Origin: an uncultured Paracoccaceae bacterium
GTDB lineage: Bacteria; Pseudomonadota; Alphaproteobacteria; Rhodobacterales; Rhodobacteraceae
Direction of reading: 5' to 3'
Length of the DNA: 45,166 nucleotides
Assembly (NCBI GenBank): GCA_937920555.1
Contig: CAKZTM010000019.1
Location: 1-45,166 of the forward strand
Under the pieces are notes generated by a model. It was not told the DNA's origin. It ran no database searches and saw only the letters and a list, made by a program, of their open reading frames with translations. Of the stretch, positions 1-8,662 are shown one piece after another (within the stretch, counting starts at the first letter, position 1; every line of letters starts with the position of its first letter). A program made the position numbers and the translations under genes.

Positions 1-20
1 GCAACACAAAGGAGCATAAT

Positions 21-932
21 TTGTCGAACCTACCAAACTCCATTGATGAGACCCAAGATGCGTTGACGGATGTGGGTTATGTGTGCGGGCGCGCTTTGGC
101 CACGGTCGTTTTCCTGTCTTTGAAACTGGGGCGTCCGCTGTTTCTGGAGGGTGAGGCCGGGGTTGGAAAAACCGAAATTGCCAAGGCGTTATCGGCTATG
201 TTGGGGCGTCGTCTGATCCGGTTGCAATGCTATGAGGGGTTGGATGCGTCCTCGGCTGTTTATGAGTGGAATTTTGCAGCTCAGATGGTTGCCATCCGCA
301 CCGCTGAGGCCAGCGGCAAAAGCGACCGCGACGCGCTCCAAACGGAGCTGTTTTCGGACAATTATCTGATACGGCGTCCTTTGTTGGAGGCGATGAGCCC
401 GCAGGAGGGTGGCGCCCCCATTCTTCTGATCGACGAGCTGGACCGCACTGACGAGCCTTTTGAGGCGTTTTTGCTCGAAGCTTTGAGCGATTTTCAGGTG
501 ACAATCCCGGAACTTGGCACGATCAAAGCACCAGAGCCGCCGATTGTGATCCTGACCTCCAACCGCACCCGCGAGGTGCATGACGCGCTCAAGCGTCGGT
601 GTTTGTATCATTGGGTGGATTTTCCCGATTTTGAGCGGGAGATGCAGATTGTGCGGGCCAAGGCCCCAGAGGCGGAAGAGGCTTTAAGCCGCGAGGTTGT
701 GGCCTTTGTTCAACGGCTGCGCGATGAAGATCTGTTCAAAAAGCCGGGTGTCGCGGAGACCATTGACTGGGCCAAGGCGCTGGTGGCTTTGGATGCGGTA
801 CAGCTTTCGCCTGAGGTGATTTCCGACACATTGGGGGCGGTTTTGAAGTATCAAGATGACATCCAGAAGCTGGAGACCTCGGAGGCCAAGCGCTTGTTGG
901 ATGAGGCGCGCGCCGGTCTGGAGGCGGTTTAG
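21..932 (+). CDS. coxD: CoxD-like MoxR-family AAA+ ATPase
   Basis: AAA+ ATPase of the MoxR type, 303 aa. In form I CO dehydrogenase clusters CoxD works with CoxE to assemble the copper-sulfur-molybdenum active site of CoxL. Seen: Walker A GEAGVGKT at residues 44-51, Walker B ILLIDELDR at about 134-142, sensor-1 ILTSN at 177-181, and an arginine pair at 192-193. The start is TTG at 21, chosen because AAAGGAG lies at 8-14 with normal spacing. The cox assignment rests on the neighbours downstream (VWA protein, XdhC, MoeA-like, MocA-like), because MoxR ATPases alone are generic. The structural coxMSL genes would be expected before base 1. The following gene is an unrelated acetyltransferase, which separates coxD from coxE. 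Confidence 0.85.
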   Translation: MSNLPNSIDETQDALTDVGYVCGRALATVVFLSLKLGRPLFLEGEAGVGKTEIAKALSAMLGRRLIRLQCYEGLDASSAVYEWNFAAQMVAIRTAEASGKSDRDALQTELFSDNYLIRRPLLEAMSPQEGGAPILLIDELDRTDEPFEAFLLEALSDFQVTIPELGTIKAPEPPIVILTSNRTREVHDALKRRCLYHWVDFPDFEREMQIVRAKAPEAEEALSREVVAFVQRLRDEDLFKKPGVAETIDWAKALVALDAVQLSPEVISDTLGAVLKYQDDIQKLETSEAKRLLDEARAGLEAV

Positions 933-1010
933 GTTTTCGCGGAAATAGGTGCGGAGCGGGCCAAGTCTACCCGATTGTGCCTGCACCACAGCCCCAGTAG
1001 TCTTTGATGC

Positions 1011-1475
1011 ATGTGTCATAGCCTGAACTTTCGATCCGCCACGCCAGATGATGCCCAAGCGTTGCAGGATTTGTACCTTCATCTGTCGTCCGACAACGCC
1101 CCTTGTGAGATTGAGCTTGCCAAAAGCAACGTCAAAAAACTGGCCGCTTTTGAAGGCAGCGCGGTTCTTATTGGACAAATTCGTGCGGCGATCGTGGTCA
1201 CATGCACCTTGATCATCATTCCAAATTTAACCCGTGGTGGTGCCCCTTATGCCCTGATCGAAAATGTGGTCACACATGCAGATCAGCGGGGCAAGGGCTA
1301 CGGGAAGTTGATTTTGGACGTTGCGTGTGATCGGGCGTGGCAGCACAATTGCTACAAGGTCATGCTCAGTACCGGCTCGACGAAACCGTCGGTATTGGGT
1401 TTTTATGAGCGTGCAGGGTTCGAACAATCGCGGACCGGCTTTCAAAAACGACGGCTAGGCGCCCGCAAAGATTAG
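1011..1475 (+). CDS. GNAT family N-acetyltransferase
   Basis: A 154-aa protein of the GNAT superfamily, which transfers an acetyl group from acetyl-CoA to an amine; the substrate is unknown. Seen: the acetyl-CoA pyrophosphate-binding segment with QRGKGYGK at about residues 92-99, preceded by a VVTHAD strand, and the C-terminal motif FYERAGF near 134-140, both typical of the fold. The start is the ATG at 1011; no convincing Shine-Dalgarno sequence is visible, and an out-of-frame ATG lies at 1006. The gene sits between coxD and coxE, which are normally adjacent, and looks slightly less GC-rich than its neighbours. It therefore looks like a later insertion into the cox operon rather than part of CO dehydrogenase maturation. 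Confidence 0.8.
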   Translation: MCHSLNFRSATPDDAQALQDLYLHLSSDNAPCEIELAKSNVKKLAAFEGSAVLIGQIRAAIVVTCTLIIIPNLTRGGAPYALIENVVTHADQRGKGYGKLILDVACDRAWQHNCYKVMLSTGSTKPSVLGFYERAGFEQSRTGFQKRRLGARKD

Positions 1476-1547
1476 TTGATCGAAATCGACGCGAAGACGC
1501 CTGCAATTTCATTTGCGGCCTCGTCTGTGGGTGCTACTGTTCGGCCC

Positions 1548-2789
1548 ATGTTGGATCATTTGGACATCCCCGAAGACGGAAAGCTGGCGCAGAACATCAC
1601 CCATTTTGGGCGAGCGTTGCGCAGGGCTGGATTGCCGCTTGGGCCTGAGCGGATTTTGAATGCTATTCGCGCGGTGGAGGCGGCAGGCTTTACGGAGCGC
1701 GAGGATTTTTTCCACACGCTTGAGGCTTGTTTTGTGTCCAAGCCGGAGCATCTTCAGCTCTACCGTCAGACCTTCAATTTGTACTGGCGCGATCCGCAGT
1801 TTTTGGAGCGGATGATGAAGATGTTATCCCCGCTTTTGCGCCAAGACGTGGCCCCGCCACCCCCGCAAGATGCGGAGCGTCGCGCAGCGGAGGCGCTTTT
1901 GGACGCGCCCGAAGACAAGCCCCTGCCTGATCTGGGCGAGGAGCAGGAGTTCACCATTGATGCGGAGCTGACTTATTCGCTCGATGAAAAGCTGCGCCAG
2001 ACCGATTTTGAGCAGATGACTTTGGCAGAATTGAACGAGGCCAAGCGGGCGATTGCGCAGATGAGCTTGCCCATAGAGCCCATTGCCTCGCGGCGCACGC
2101 AGGCCAATTCGCGCGGGCAAATTGCCGATTGGCGGGCGACTATGCGCACAGCCATGCGCAAAGGTGATATTGTCAGGTTGGAGCGTCGGGCGCGGCGCAT
2201 GCGCTGGCCAAATCTGGTAGCGATTTGTGATATTTCAGGTTCTATGTCCGGGTATTCGCGGATGCTTTTGCATTTCCTGCATGCGGCCTCCAACGCGAAA
2301 GGGGCCGGCTGGGCGCAGGTGCATTCGTTCACCTTTGGCACCCGTTTGACCAACATTACCCGGCATTTGCGTCAACGCGATGTGGATGCGGCCTTAAAGG
2401 CGGCCGGAACGGAGGCCACCGATTGGGAGGGCGGCACGCGCATTGGTGCCTCTTTGCATGAGTTCAACCGGGTCTGGTCCCGGCGCGTTTTGGGCCAAGG
2501 TGCGGTCGTGTTGTTGATCACCGATGGGCTGGACCGGGACAAGGCCGACCAATTGGCCAAGGAGGCCGAGCGGCTGCGGCTGTCCTGTCGCAAGCTCATC
2601 TGGCTCAACCCGCTGTTGCGCTGGGAGGGGTTTGCGCCCAAGGCCCAAGGGGTCAAGGCGCTGTTGCCGCAAGTGGACAGCTTCCGCGCCGCCCATAATA
2701 TCGGGGCGTTGGAGGATTTGGCGGCTGTGCTCAGTCGCGCCGACGATGTGGGTGAGCGCGCCCGATTGCTGCGAGAATTGGAGGCGTAG
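1548..2789 (+). CDS. coxE: CoxE-like VWA domain protein
   Basis: A 413-aa protein with a C-terminal von Willebrand factor A domain. CoxE forms a complex with the AAA+ protein CoxD and is needed for active-site maturation of CO dehydrogenase. Seen: MIDAS metal-binding motif D-I-S-G-S-M-S at residues 228-234 and a later TDG strand (VLLITDG), the usual VWA arrangement; the N-terminal half is the charged CoxE-specific region. I chose ATG 1548 because family similarity seems to begin at MLDHLDIPEDG. An in-frame TTG at 1476, directly after the previous stop, would add 24 poorly conserved-looking residues. The stop at 2787-2789 directly abuts the next start, indicating co-transcription. Confidence 0.85.
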   Translation: MLDHLDIPEDGKLAQNITHFGRALRRAGLPLGPERILNAIRAVEAAGFTEREDFFHTLEACFVSKPEHLQLYRQTFNLYWRDPQFLERMMKMLSPLLRQDVAPPPPQDAERRAAEALLDAPEDKPLPDLGEEQEFTIDAELTYSLDEKLRQTDFEQMTLAELNEAKRAIAQMSLPIEPIASRRTQANSRGQIADWRATMRTAMRKGDIVRLERRARRMRWPNLVAICDISGSMSGYSRMLLHFLHAASNAKGAGWAQVHSFTFGTRLTNITRHLRQRDVDAALKAAGTEATDWEGGTRIGASLHEFNRVWSRRVLGQGAVVLLITDGLDRDKADQLAKEAERLRLSCRKLIWLNPLLRWEGFAPKAQGVKALLPQVDSFRAAHNIGALEDLAAVLSRADDVGERARLLRELEA

Positions 2790-3791
2790 ATGGACCGCGC
2801 GGAACATGACCGGATACCGGAGATCGCTCTTGAGTGGATCGGTGCGGGGAAATCTGCGGCTTTGGCCACGGTTGTGCAGACATGGGGGTCTGCGCCGCGG
2901 CCTCAGGGCTCGCAATTGGTAATCTCGGGGGATGCGGAAATTCAAGGCTCGGTCTCAGGTGGGTGTGTTGAAAGCGCTGTGGTGGCTGAGGCTTTGGATG
3001 CGCTCGAAGGCGGTCAGGGGCGTGTGTTGGAATACGGCGTGTCGGACGATGATGCTTTTGCGGTGGGGCTGGCCTGTGGCGGCACCATCCGCATCATGGT
3101 GGAGCCCATCGGGGTCGGCAACGGGCCTACGGTTGAGATGATCGAGGCATTGGTCGCATCGCGTGCGGCTCGCGACCCGGTGGTTTATGCGGTGAACCCT
3201 CAGACATGGGAGCGGCGTTTTGTGGAGTTGGGCGATCCGCTTGGCGAGGCTGCTGAGGCCGCACGTATCAGCGACAAGTCCGGGTTTGAGGGAGATTGGT
3301 TTTTGGGTGTTCACAATCCTCCTTTGCGGATGATTGTTGTTGGTGCGGTTCACATTGCCCAGCCTTTGGTGGTGATCGCGCGGGAGGCGGGTTACGACCC
3401 CTATCTCATCGACCCGCGCGAGGCTTTTGGGGCTGAGCACCGTTTTCCGGGGACTGCCATTTCAAATGACTGGCCCGATGAGGCGATACGGGCTTACGGT
3501 ATTGATACCCGCACGGCCCTTGTCACCTTGTCCCATGATCCAAAAATCGACGATCCGGCTTTGATCGAAGGTTTGGGCTCGCAGGCGTTTTATGTGGGGG
3601 CTTTGGGATCAAAACGGACCCATGCCAAGCGCGTTGAGCGATTGTCGGCGGCAGGTTTGGACGGCCTTTCTGTGGCGCGCATTCATTCGCCCATTGGGGC
3701 CGATATCGGGTCAAAATCCCCGGCCGAAATCGCCATTTCGATCATGGCCGAAATTACCGAGCGTCTGCGCCGCCCGGACAGCCGCCCGTGA
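2790..3791 (+). CDS. coxF: XdhC/CoxF family molybdoenzyme maturation protein
   Basis: A 333-aa XdhC-family protein. XdhC-type chaperones bind molybdenum cofactor and help sulfurate it and insert it into xanthine dehydrogenase-type enzymes; CoxF plays this part in CO dehydrogenase clusters. Seen: the N-terminal XdhC_CoxI domain with GSAPRPQG near residues 32-39 and SVSGGCVE at about 53-60, then a C-terminal Rossmann domain starting at MIVVGAVHIAQPL and ending with IHSPIGADIGSKSPAEIA. The start ATG immediately follows the coxE stop. The stop overlaps the next start by four bases (GTGA), so translation is probably coupled. Both domains appear complete. Confidence 0.87.
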   Translation: MDRAEHDRIPEIALEWIGAGKSAALATVVQTWGSAPRPQGSQLVISGDAEIQGSVSGGCVESAVVAEALDALEGGQGRVLEYGVSDDDAFAVGLACGGTIRIMVEPIGVGNGPTVEMIEALVASRAARDPVVYAVNPQTWERRFVELGDPLGEAAEAARISDKSGFEGDWFLGVHNPPLRMIVVGAVHIAQPLVVIAREAGYDPYLIDPREAFGAEHRFPGTAISNDWPDEAIRAYGIDTRTALVTLSHDPKIDDPALIEGLGSQAFYVGALGSKRTHAKRVERLSAAGLDGLSVARIHSPIGADIGSKSPAEIAISIMAEITERLRRPDSRP

Positions 3792-4771
3792 AGTTTGGCA
3801 CGGTTCCTTTGGCCCAAGCTGAGGGTGCGGTTTTGGCCCATTCCCTGAGTGCGGGTGGTATGGCTTTGCGCAAGGGGCATGTCCTGACGCCAGCCGATCT
3901 TGAGGCACTGGCTGGGGTTATTGATCATGTGACTGTGGCGCGGTTGGAACCCGGCGATATAGCTGAGAATGAGGCCGCCCATGCGTTGGCGTCGGCTTTG
4001 AACGGGGTTGGGGTGCGTGTCACCGAGGCGTTCACCGGGCGGGCCAATTTGATTGCCCAGACGAATGGCGTTTTGCGTATTGGCACGGATGTGGCCGCGC
4101 TCAATTCGGTGGACGAGGCGATTACGCTGGCGACCCTTCCCGATTATGCCCGTGTCGGGGCCGGGCAGATGTTGGCCACAGTCAAGATCATTCCTTATGC
4201 AGTACCGGGCGCGCTTGTTGCGCAGGCCATCGGGGCCGCTCAGCGCATGTTTGATGTGCATCCTTTCGTGCTGACATCAGCGGCCCTGATCCTGACCGAG
4301 ACGCCATCGCTGAAAAAGAGCCTCACCGCCAAGGCGGACGCGATCTTGCGCCAGCGTTTGAGTGCTCTGGGTGTTGAGGACGTGACGACAACGGTGCTGC
4401 CCCATGAGACCGGCGCGGTTGCGGATGCGCTTGGCAAAGCGGACGCGGATTTGGTGCTGGTTCTGGGCGGATCGGCCACCTCAGACCGCAATGATGTATG
4501 TCCGGCGGCGCTGAATGCCGCGGGCGGTGTGGTGCACAGGTTCGGGATGCCGGTTGATCCGGGGAATTTGCTCTTTATCGGCGCTCTGGCCGGGCGACCG
4601 GTTATAGGCCTGCCGGGATGTGTGCGCTCCCCTGCCCTGAACGGGGCGGACTGGGTGTTGGAGCGCATCGTCGCAGGATTAGAGGTCACTGGCGAGGACA
4701 TCGCGTCCATGGGGGTTGGTGGGCTTTTGAAAGAAATCCCCAGCCGTCCACAATCCCGAATGCGCCCGTGA
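3788..4771 (+). CDS. MoeA-like molybdopterin-binding protein
   Basis: A 327-aa protein of the molybdopterin-binding (MoCF/MoeA-like) family. Such proteins bind molybdopterin, or take part in molybdate insertion into it, and are common in cox and xdh accessory clusters. Seen: an N-terminal region resembling the MoeA substrate domain (VPLAQAEGAVLAHSL), then a MogA/MoeA-type core with VLVLGGSATSDRND and GMPVDPGNLLFIG, ending with a GLPGC segment. It is shorter than canonical MoeA (about 400 aa), so I would not call it moeA. The start is GTG at 3788, overlapping the coxF stop (GTGA). Its own stop overlaps the next GTG start in the same way. Confidence 0.8.
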   Translation: MKFGTVPLAQAEGAVLAHSLSAGGMALRKGHVLTPADLEALAGVIDHVTVARLEPGDIAENEAAHALASALNGVGVRVTEAFTGRANLIAQTNGVLRIGTDVAALNSVDEAITLATLPDYARVGAGQMLATVKIIPYAVPGALVAQAIGAAQRMFDVHPFVLTSAALILTETPSLKKSLTAKADAILRQRLSALGVEDVTTTVLPHETGAVADALGKADADLVLVLGGSATSDRNDVCPAALNAAGGVVHRFGMPVDPGNLLFIGALAGRPVIGLPGCVRSPALNGADWVLERIVAGLEVTGEDIASMGVGGLLKEIPSRPQSRMRP

Positions 4772-5373
4772 CCGGTCCTCGGATTGACATCGCACTTCTG
4801 GCTGCGGGCGCATCGCGCCGGATGAGAGGGCGCGACAAGACACTTGAGCTTGTTGAGGGAACGCCTTTGTTGCGGCTTTTGGCAAGGCGGTGTGAAGCAT
4901 CCAAGGCTACCGCCACCCATGTGATCCTGCCACCAGACATGCCCGCGCGCGCAAAGGCTCTAACCGGCCTTTCGGTGCATCACATCATTGCAACCGACGC
5001 GCGTTGCGGCATGGCCGCCTCCCTGAAATCGGCCGTGAAGGCGGCAGGAGCGGCAGACGCGCTGATGATTATGCTGGCCGATATGCCGCAGATCACAACC
5101 GGGCATATTAATCGGCTGATAGGCGAGTTCATCTCCGCCCCGAAGCCGTCGATTGTCAGAGCCACCAGTGAAGATGGCACAGCAGGTCACCCCGTCATCT
5201 TCGCCGCCCGGCATTTTGACGCACTGCAAAACCTGTCCGGCGATCAGGGGGCCAAAGGCCTGCTCGAAACACAGCATAAAAATACGATCTTTGTGAAACT
5301 CGACGGCAATGCCGCCGTTACCGATCTTGATACACCCGAGGATTGGGTGAATTGGCGTGCCGGCACCGTATGA
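4768..5373 (+). CDS. mocA: MocA/MobA-like molybdenum cofactor nucleotidyltransferase
   Basis: A 201-aa NTP-transferase of the MocA/MobA/IspD-like fold. MocA attaches CMP to Mo-molybdopterin to make molybdopterin cytosine dinucleotide, the cofactor form used by CO dehydrogenase. Seen: the nucleotide-binding motif LLAAGASRRM-x3-DK at residues 10-24, the metal-binding LADMPQ segment, GHPVIF, and the C-terminal DLDTPEDW motif. The start is GTG 4768, which overlaps the preceding stop (GTGA). A longer frame runs upstream to 4618, but its extra 50 residues overlap the previous gene and are not MocA-like. It is the last gene of the plus-strand cox cluster and converges with ytoQ. Confidence 0.85.
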   Translation: MTGPRIDIALLAAGASRRMRGRDKTLELVEGTPLLRLLARRCEASKATATHVILPPDMPARAKALTGLSVHHIIATDARCGMAASLKSAVKAAGAADALMIMLADMPQITTGHINRLIGEFISAPKPSIVRATSEDGTAGHPVIFAARHFDALQNLSGDQGAKGLLETQHKNTIFVKLDGNAAVTDLDTPEDWVNWRAGTV

Positions 5374-5466
5374 AACTAAGACTTTCAATGTTCCATAAAT
5401 ATCCAACCACATAACCAGCAACACATACAGATCTTGACGCACCGCACCGGAGGGCGGAGCCCGTCC

Positions 5467-5518
5467 GGCTCCAAGGGACGCAAGGTCCCGCCGGAGGCGA
5501 CTACGCCCGCCGGGAGGC
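5467..5518. repeat. 52-bp dispersed palindromic repeat, copy 1
   Basis: This intergenic 52-bp element matches 11662-11713 at 46 of 52 positions in the same orientation. It can fold into a hairpin: GGGAC at 5475-5479 pairs with GTCCC at 5485-5489 across a GCAAG loop, flanked by an outer CTCC/GGAG stem. A shared CGCCCGCCGGGAGGC tail follows. Four of the six differences between the copies form two compensatory base-pair changes in the inner stem. An overlapping alternative hairpin (GGAGCC 5456-5461 with GGCTCC 5467-5472) exists only here. The last base of the repeat is the first base of the ytoQ stop codon. It may act as a bidirectional terminator or mRNA stabiliser between convergent genes. Confidence 0.75.
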
Positions 5519-5970
5519 TATCGGTCGGGCAACGTCCCGCGCAAAATATAGGTAAGCATGTGAACCACCTGCAAAGGGTGCTCAGCCACAGCCAAAGCCG
5601 CTGCATCCACCTCTTTCAGTGCATGTTGATGATCCGGGCCGTGCAGAACGATCAATGACTTTCCCAAAGCTGCGGCGTATCCCGCATCAAAGGCTGCATT
5701 CCACTGTTTATATTTGTCACCAAATCGCACAACCACCACATCTGCATCCTCGATCCCTTTGCGGGTCCGAATGGCATTGAGCTGCGCGCCTTTGCGGTCA
5801 TGCCAGAACTTTTTCTCCTCGGCCCCCATGATCACCACACCGCAATCATCCGAAGCATCATGGTCGGTCACAGGCGCAAAAAACGCCACATCCAGCCCTT
5901 TTGAGCCATCCATAATCTCCTGGCGCCAATTGCTGTGAATTTCGCCGGATAAATAGACGTTTAGCGTCAC
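5518..5970 (-). CDS. ytoQ: YtoQ family protein
   Basis: A 150-aa protein resembling the YtoQ family, small cytosolic proteins with a nucleoside 2-deoxyribosyltransferase-like fold and no established function that I know of. Seen: N-terminal VYLSGEIHSNWR, central CGVVIMGAEEKKFWHD, IEDADVVVVRFGDKYKQWNAAFDAG, and SLIVLHGP. The order of strand and acidic motif matches deoxyribosyltransferase-like proteins. The start is a GTG at 5968-5970 overlapping the pheT stop by three bases, so it is probably translated from the pheT mRNA. The stop overlaps the 52-bp repeat. A housekeeping role in nucleoside handling is only an inference. Confidence 0.75.
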   Translation of the reverse strand: MTLNVYLSGEIHSNWRQEIMDGSKGLDVAFFAPVTDHDASDDCGVVIMGAEEKKFWHDRKGAQLNAIRTRKGIEDADVVVVRFGDKYKQWNAAFDAGYAAALGKSLIVLHGPDHQHALKEVDAAALAVAEHPLQVVHMLTYILRGTLPDR

Positions 5971-8390
5971 GACCGCAGCTCCCCTTTTGTAGCTTTGGTG
6001 ACGGCGCCAACAACTTTTTCCGAGACAGCCTCGATGTCTTTATCGGTGAGGGTTGCGGCTTTGGGCTCCAAACGCACGGAGATGGCGACGGATTTTTTGC
6101 CTTCGCCTAAGGATGCGCCCTCGAACACGTCAAAAACATACGCGTCCGAGATCAACGCCTTGTCAGCCCCTTGGGCCGCCCGCAAGATCGCGTCCGCCTG
6201 CACGTCCGCGTCAACAACAAAGGCGAAATCACGTTCGACGGCTTGCAGATCAGAGCTGCTCAAAGCCGCACGGGCCGCAGTTTTTTTCTTTTTCTCAGGC
6301 ACATTGGCAAGGAATACCGTAAAGGCCACCGCCGGTCCTTTGACGTCCATTGCAGCCAGAATTTTGGGATGTACCTCACCAAAAACACCCAGAGGGTTCT
6401 TTGGCCCCAATGACAACACAGCCGAGCGGCCCGGGTGGAACCAAGCGGGCGCATCGCGCATGGCCATCAGTTTGGCAGGTGCGCCAATGGCCGACAATGT
6501 CGCCATCGCATCGGCCTTTGCGTCATACATATCAAAGCCGCGACGCGGATCATGGGCATTGCGCTGGGTGTTTTGTCCCACCAACAGCCCAGATGCCACA
6601 ATGCGTTCCTCGCCCGGCTCACCACCATCAAACACTTGGCCCAGCTCAAACAGGGCCAGATCGCCAAAACCCCGGGCCTGGTTGCGCGCGGCCGCGGCCA
6701 GAAGCCCCGGCAAAAGATCAGGGCGCATATGGGACAGATCCGTGGAGATCGGGTTCTCCAGCTTGACCATATCGGACCCGCCCCCAAACAGCTCAGCCGA
6801 GGCTTTATCGATAAAGGAATAGGTGACACATTCGTTATACCCCAAGGCCGCGATCGTCCGCCGCGCGGCTTTGGCGCGTTGTTGCAGCGGGGTCAGAATG
6901 GTTTTGGCGATCCCATAAGATGTTTTGGGCAGCGGCACGCCTTTGAGTTTGGTCAAGGACGCGACGCGGGCAATCTCTTCGACCAAATCAGCTTCGCCTT
7001 TCACGTCCGGACGCCAGCTGGGCACCCAAACCTCGTAGCCTTCATGTTCTTTGGCCACCCCAAAGCCAAGGGAGGCCAGAATGCGCACTTGTTCGTCCTC
7101 GGCGATATCCATACCCACAAGGCTGACCACGCGGGTGGTGTCGAGTGGGAAGAACCGCTTGGTGTCGGGCACCTGCCCTGCGGTCACCACTTCAGAGGCT
7201 TCACCGCCGCACAGATCAAGGATCATTTGGGTGGCAAGTTCCAGTCCTTCCGGCGTGAAGGCGGGATCAACGCCGCGCTCAAACCGGTAGCGGGCATCAG
7301 AGTTGATCTTCAGCTTGCGCCCGGTTTCCGCGATCATGATCGGATCCCAATAAGCGCTTTCAACAAACACATTTTGGGTGTCTTGGGTGCAGCCCGTATC
7401 CAGCCCGCCCATAATGCCCGCGATGCTTTCGGGGCCATTGTCGTCCGAGATCACCATCATGCCCGCATCAAGCGTATATTCTTTGTCATCAAGGGCGGTC
7501 AGCGTCTCGCCCCCTTTGGCGAAATGCACCCGCAGGGCGTCGCCTTTGACTTTATCTGCGTCAAACACATGCAGCGGCCGGTTGCGGTCATAGGTAAAGA
7601 AATTGGTGATATCCACAAGCGCCGAGATGGGCCGCAATCCAATAGCGCGCAGGCGTTGTTGCAGCCATGCAGGGCTTGGCCCGTCTTTCACGCCTTTGAT
7701 CAGGCGGCCGCAAAATACCGGACAGCCTTTGGTCTGAACCGCTTTGTCGATGCTCACGGTCATGGCACTTTTAAAGCTGCCTTTGACCGACGTGGTTGTC
7801 GCCGTTTTGAGTGTGCCCAATCCACGGGCGGCCAGATCGCGGGCGATCCCGGCCACGCCAAGCGCATCGGGGCGGTTAGGTGTAATCGCAATATCGATCA
7901 TCGGATCGTTGAGGTTCTTATAGTCGATGAACCGCGCGCCCAGAGGCGCATCCTCGGGCAGCTCAATAATGCCATCATGGTCATCGGAGAGTTCAAGCTC
8001 GCGTTCCGAGCACAGCATTCCGTTGCTTTCGACGCCTCTGATCACACCGGGTTTGAGATCCACACCAGTGCCCGGCACATGGGTGCCCACAGGCGCAAAC
8101 ACACCCACAAGGCCGGTTCGTGCATTGGGCGCGCCGCACACGACTTGTACCTCTTCGGACGGGCTGTCCGGGCCATTTGGCCAAGTTTCGACGCGGCACA
8201 AGCGGAGCCGGTCCGCATCGGGATGTTGGCCCGCCTCGATCACCCGGCAAATACGAAAGGCACCAAGTGTGTCGGCAGGGTTCACCACCTCTTCGACCTC
8301 AAGTCCCAAATCGGTCAGAGCTTCGAGGATTTCGGGCAGTTGAGCGGTTGTTTCCAAATGCTCTTTAAGCCAATTCAGAGTAAATTTCAT
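5967..8390 (-). CDS. pheT: Phenylalanine--tRNA ligase beta subunit
   Basis: Beta subunit of heterotetrameric phenylalanyl-tRNA synthetase, 807 aa (E. coli PheT is 795). It carries editing and tRNA-binding domains and works with PheS in the cytosol. Seen: N-terminal MKFTLNWLKEHL, a tRNA-binding OB domain with VVCGAPNARTG, the B3/B4 editing region, the B5 domain, and the C-terminal anticodon-binding domain ending with a DKDIEAVSEKVV segment. I chose ATG 8390: AGAGG lies just upstream and the family begins at MKFTL. The frame stays open to 8462, adding 24 unlikely residues. pheS lies about 0.5 kb upstream on the same strand, separated by an opposite-strand pilin gene. Confidence 0.97.
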   Translation of the reverse strand: MKFTLNWLKEHLETTAQLPEILEALTDLGLEVEEVVNPADTLGAFRICRVIEAGQHPDADRLRLCRVETWPNGPDSPSEEVQVVCGAPNARTGLVGVFAPVGTHVPGTGVDLKPGVIRGVESNGMLCSERELELSDDHDGIIELPEDAPLGARFIDYKNLNDPMIDIAITPNRPDALGVAGIARDLAARGLGTLKTATTTSVKGSFKSAMTVSIDKAVQTKGCPVFCGRLIKGVKDGPSPAWLQQRLRAIGLRPISALVDITNFFTYDRNRPLHVFDADKVKGDALRVHFAKGGETLTALDDKEYTLDAGMMVISDDNGPESIAGIMGGLDTGCTQDTQNVFVESAYWDPIMIAETGRKLKINSDARYRFERGVDPAFTPEGLELATQMILDLCGGEASEVVTAGQVPDTKRFFPLDTTRVVSLVGMDIAEDEQVRILASLGFGVAKEHEGYEVWVPSWRPDVKGEADLVEEIARVASLTKLKGVPLPKTSYGIAKTILTPLQQRAKAARRTIAALGYNECVTYSFIDKASAELFGGGSDMVKLENPISTDLSHMRPDLLPGLLAAAARNQARGFGDLALFELGQVFDGGEPGEERIVASGLLVGQNTQRNAHDPRRGFDMYDAKADAMATLSAIGAPAKLMAMRDAPAWFHPGRSAVLSLGPKNPLGVFGEVHPKILAAMDVKGPAVAFTVFLANVPEKKKKTAARAALSSSDLQAVERDFAFVVDADVQADAILRAAQGADKALISDAYVFDVFEGASLGEGKKSVAISVRLEPKAATLTDKDIEAVSEKVVGAVTKATKGELRS

Positions 8391-8520
8391 GGTGCCTCTG
8401 GTGGTCGCGACTGAAGTTACACGCAGACATACGGAAATGGCGTCAGAAGGTCTAGGCGGCAATGCTGCGCGTCAGATGTTAATCTAAAACTACGGGTATA
8501 TCGCTTTCATTTCACTTTTA

Positions 8521-8541
8521 TTCACATAATTTTAGTGTGAA
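8521..8541. promoter_or_regulatory. Inverted repeat in the AT-rich pheT/pilin divergent region
   Basis: The 272-bp gap between pheT and the pilin-like gene is markedly AT-rich. It holds TTCACA at 8521-8526 and TGTGAA at 8536-8541, a 6-bp inverted repeat with a 9-bp spacer resembling a dyad operator. Two TTAA tetramers spaced by 6 bp occur at 8599-8612, about 50 bp before the pilin start; CtrA boxes normally have 7 bp, so I do not call one. Promoters for both flanking genes are expected here. Confidence 0.35.
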
Positions 8542-8662
8542 ATTGTCCCAAAAGATGGTGCGGAAAAACATCAGTCAAGCACAAGAATTCATTGATCCTT
8601 AACAAAGGTTAATATAAGCTAATATTTGCCGATAAGGGGTCGGCCAGACATGGGGACTGTTA

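Noticed and set aside
1476..1547. TTG 1476 as the coxE start
   Set aside because: It would start directly after the GNAT stop without a ribosome-binding site and add 24 residues that do not look like the family; the downstream ATG 1548 fits better.
6435..8414. A 659-codon open frame on the plus strand
   Set aside because: It lies entirely opposite pheT, has no recognisable domain, and is a typical mirror frame of GC-rich codon usage.
8599..8612. CtrA box upstream of the pilin-like gene
   Set aside because: The TTAA tetramers are spaced by 6 bp, not 7, so it does not meet the consensus.
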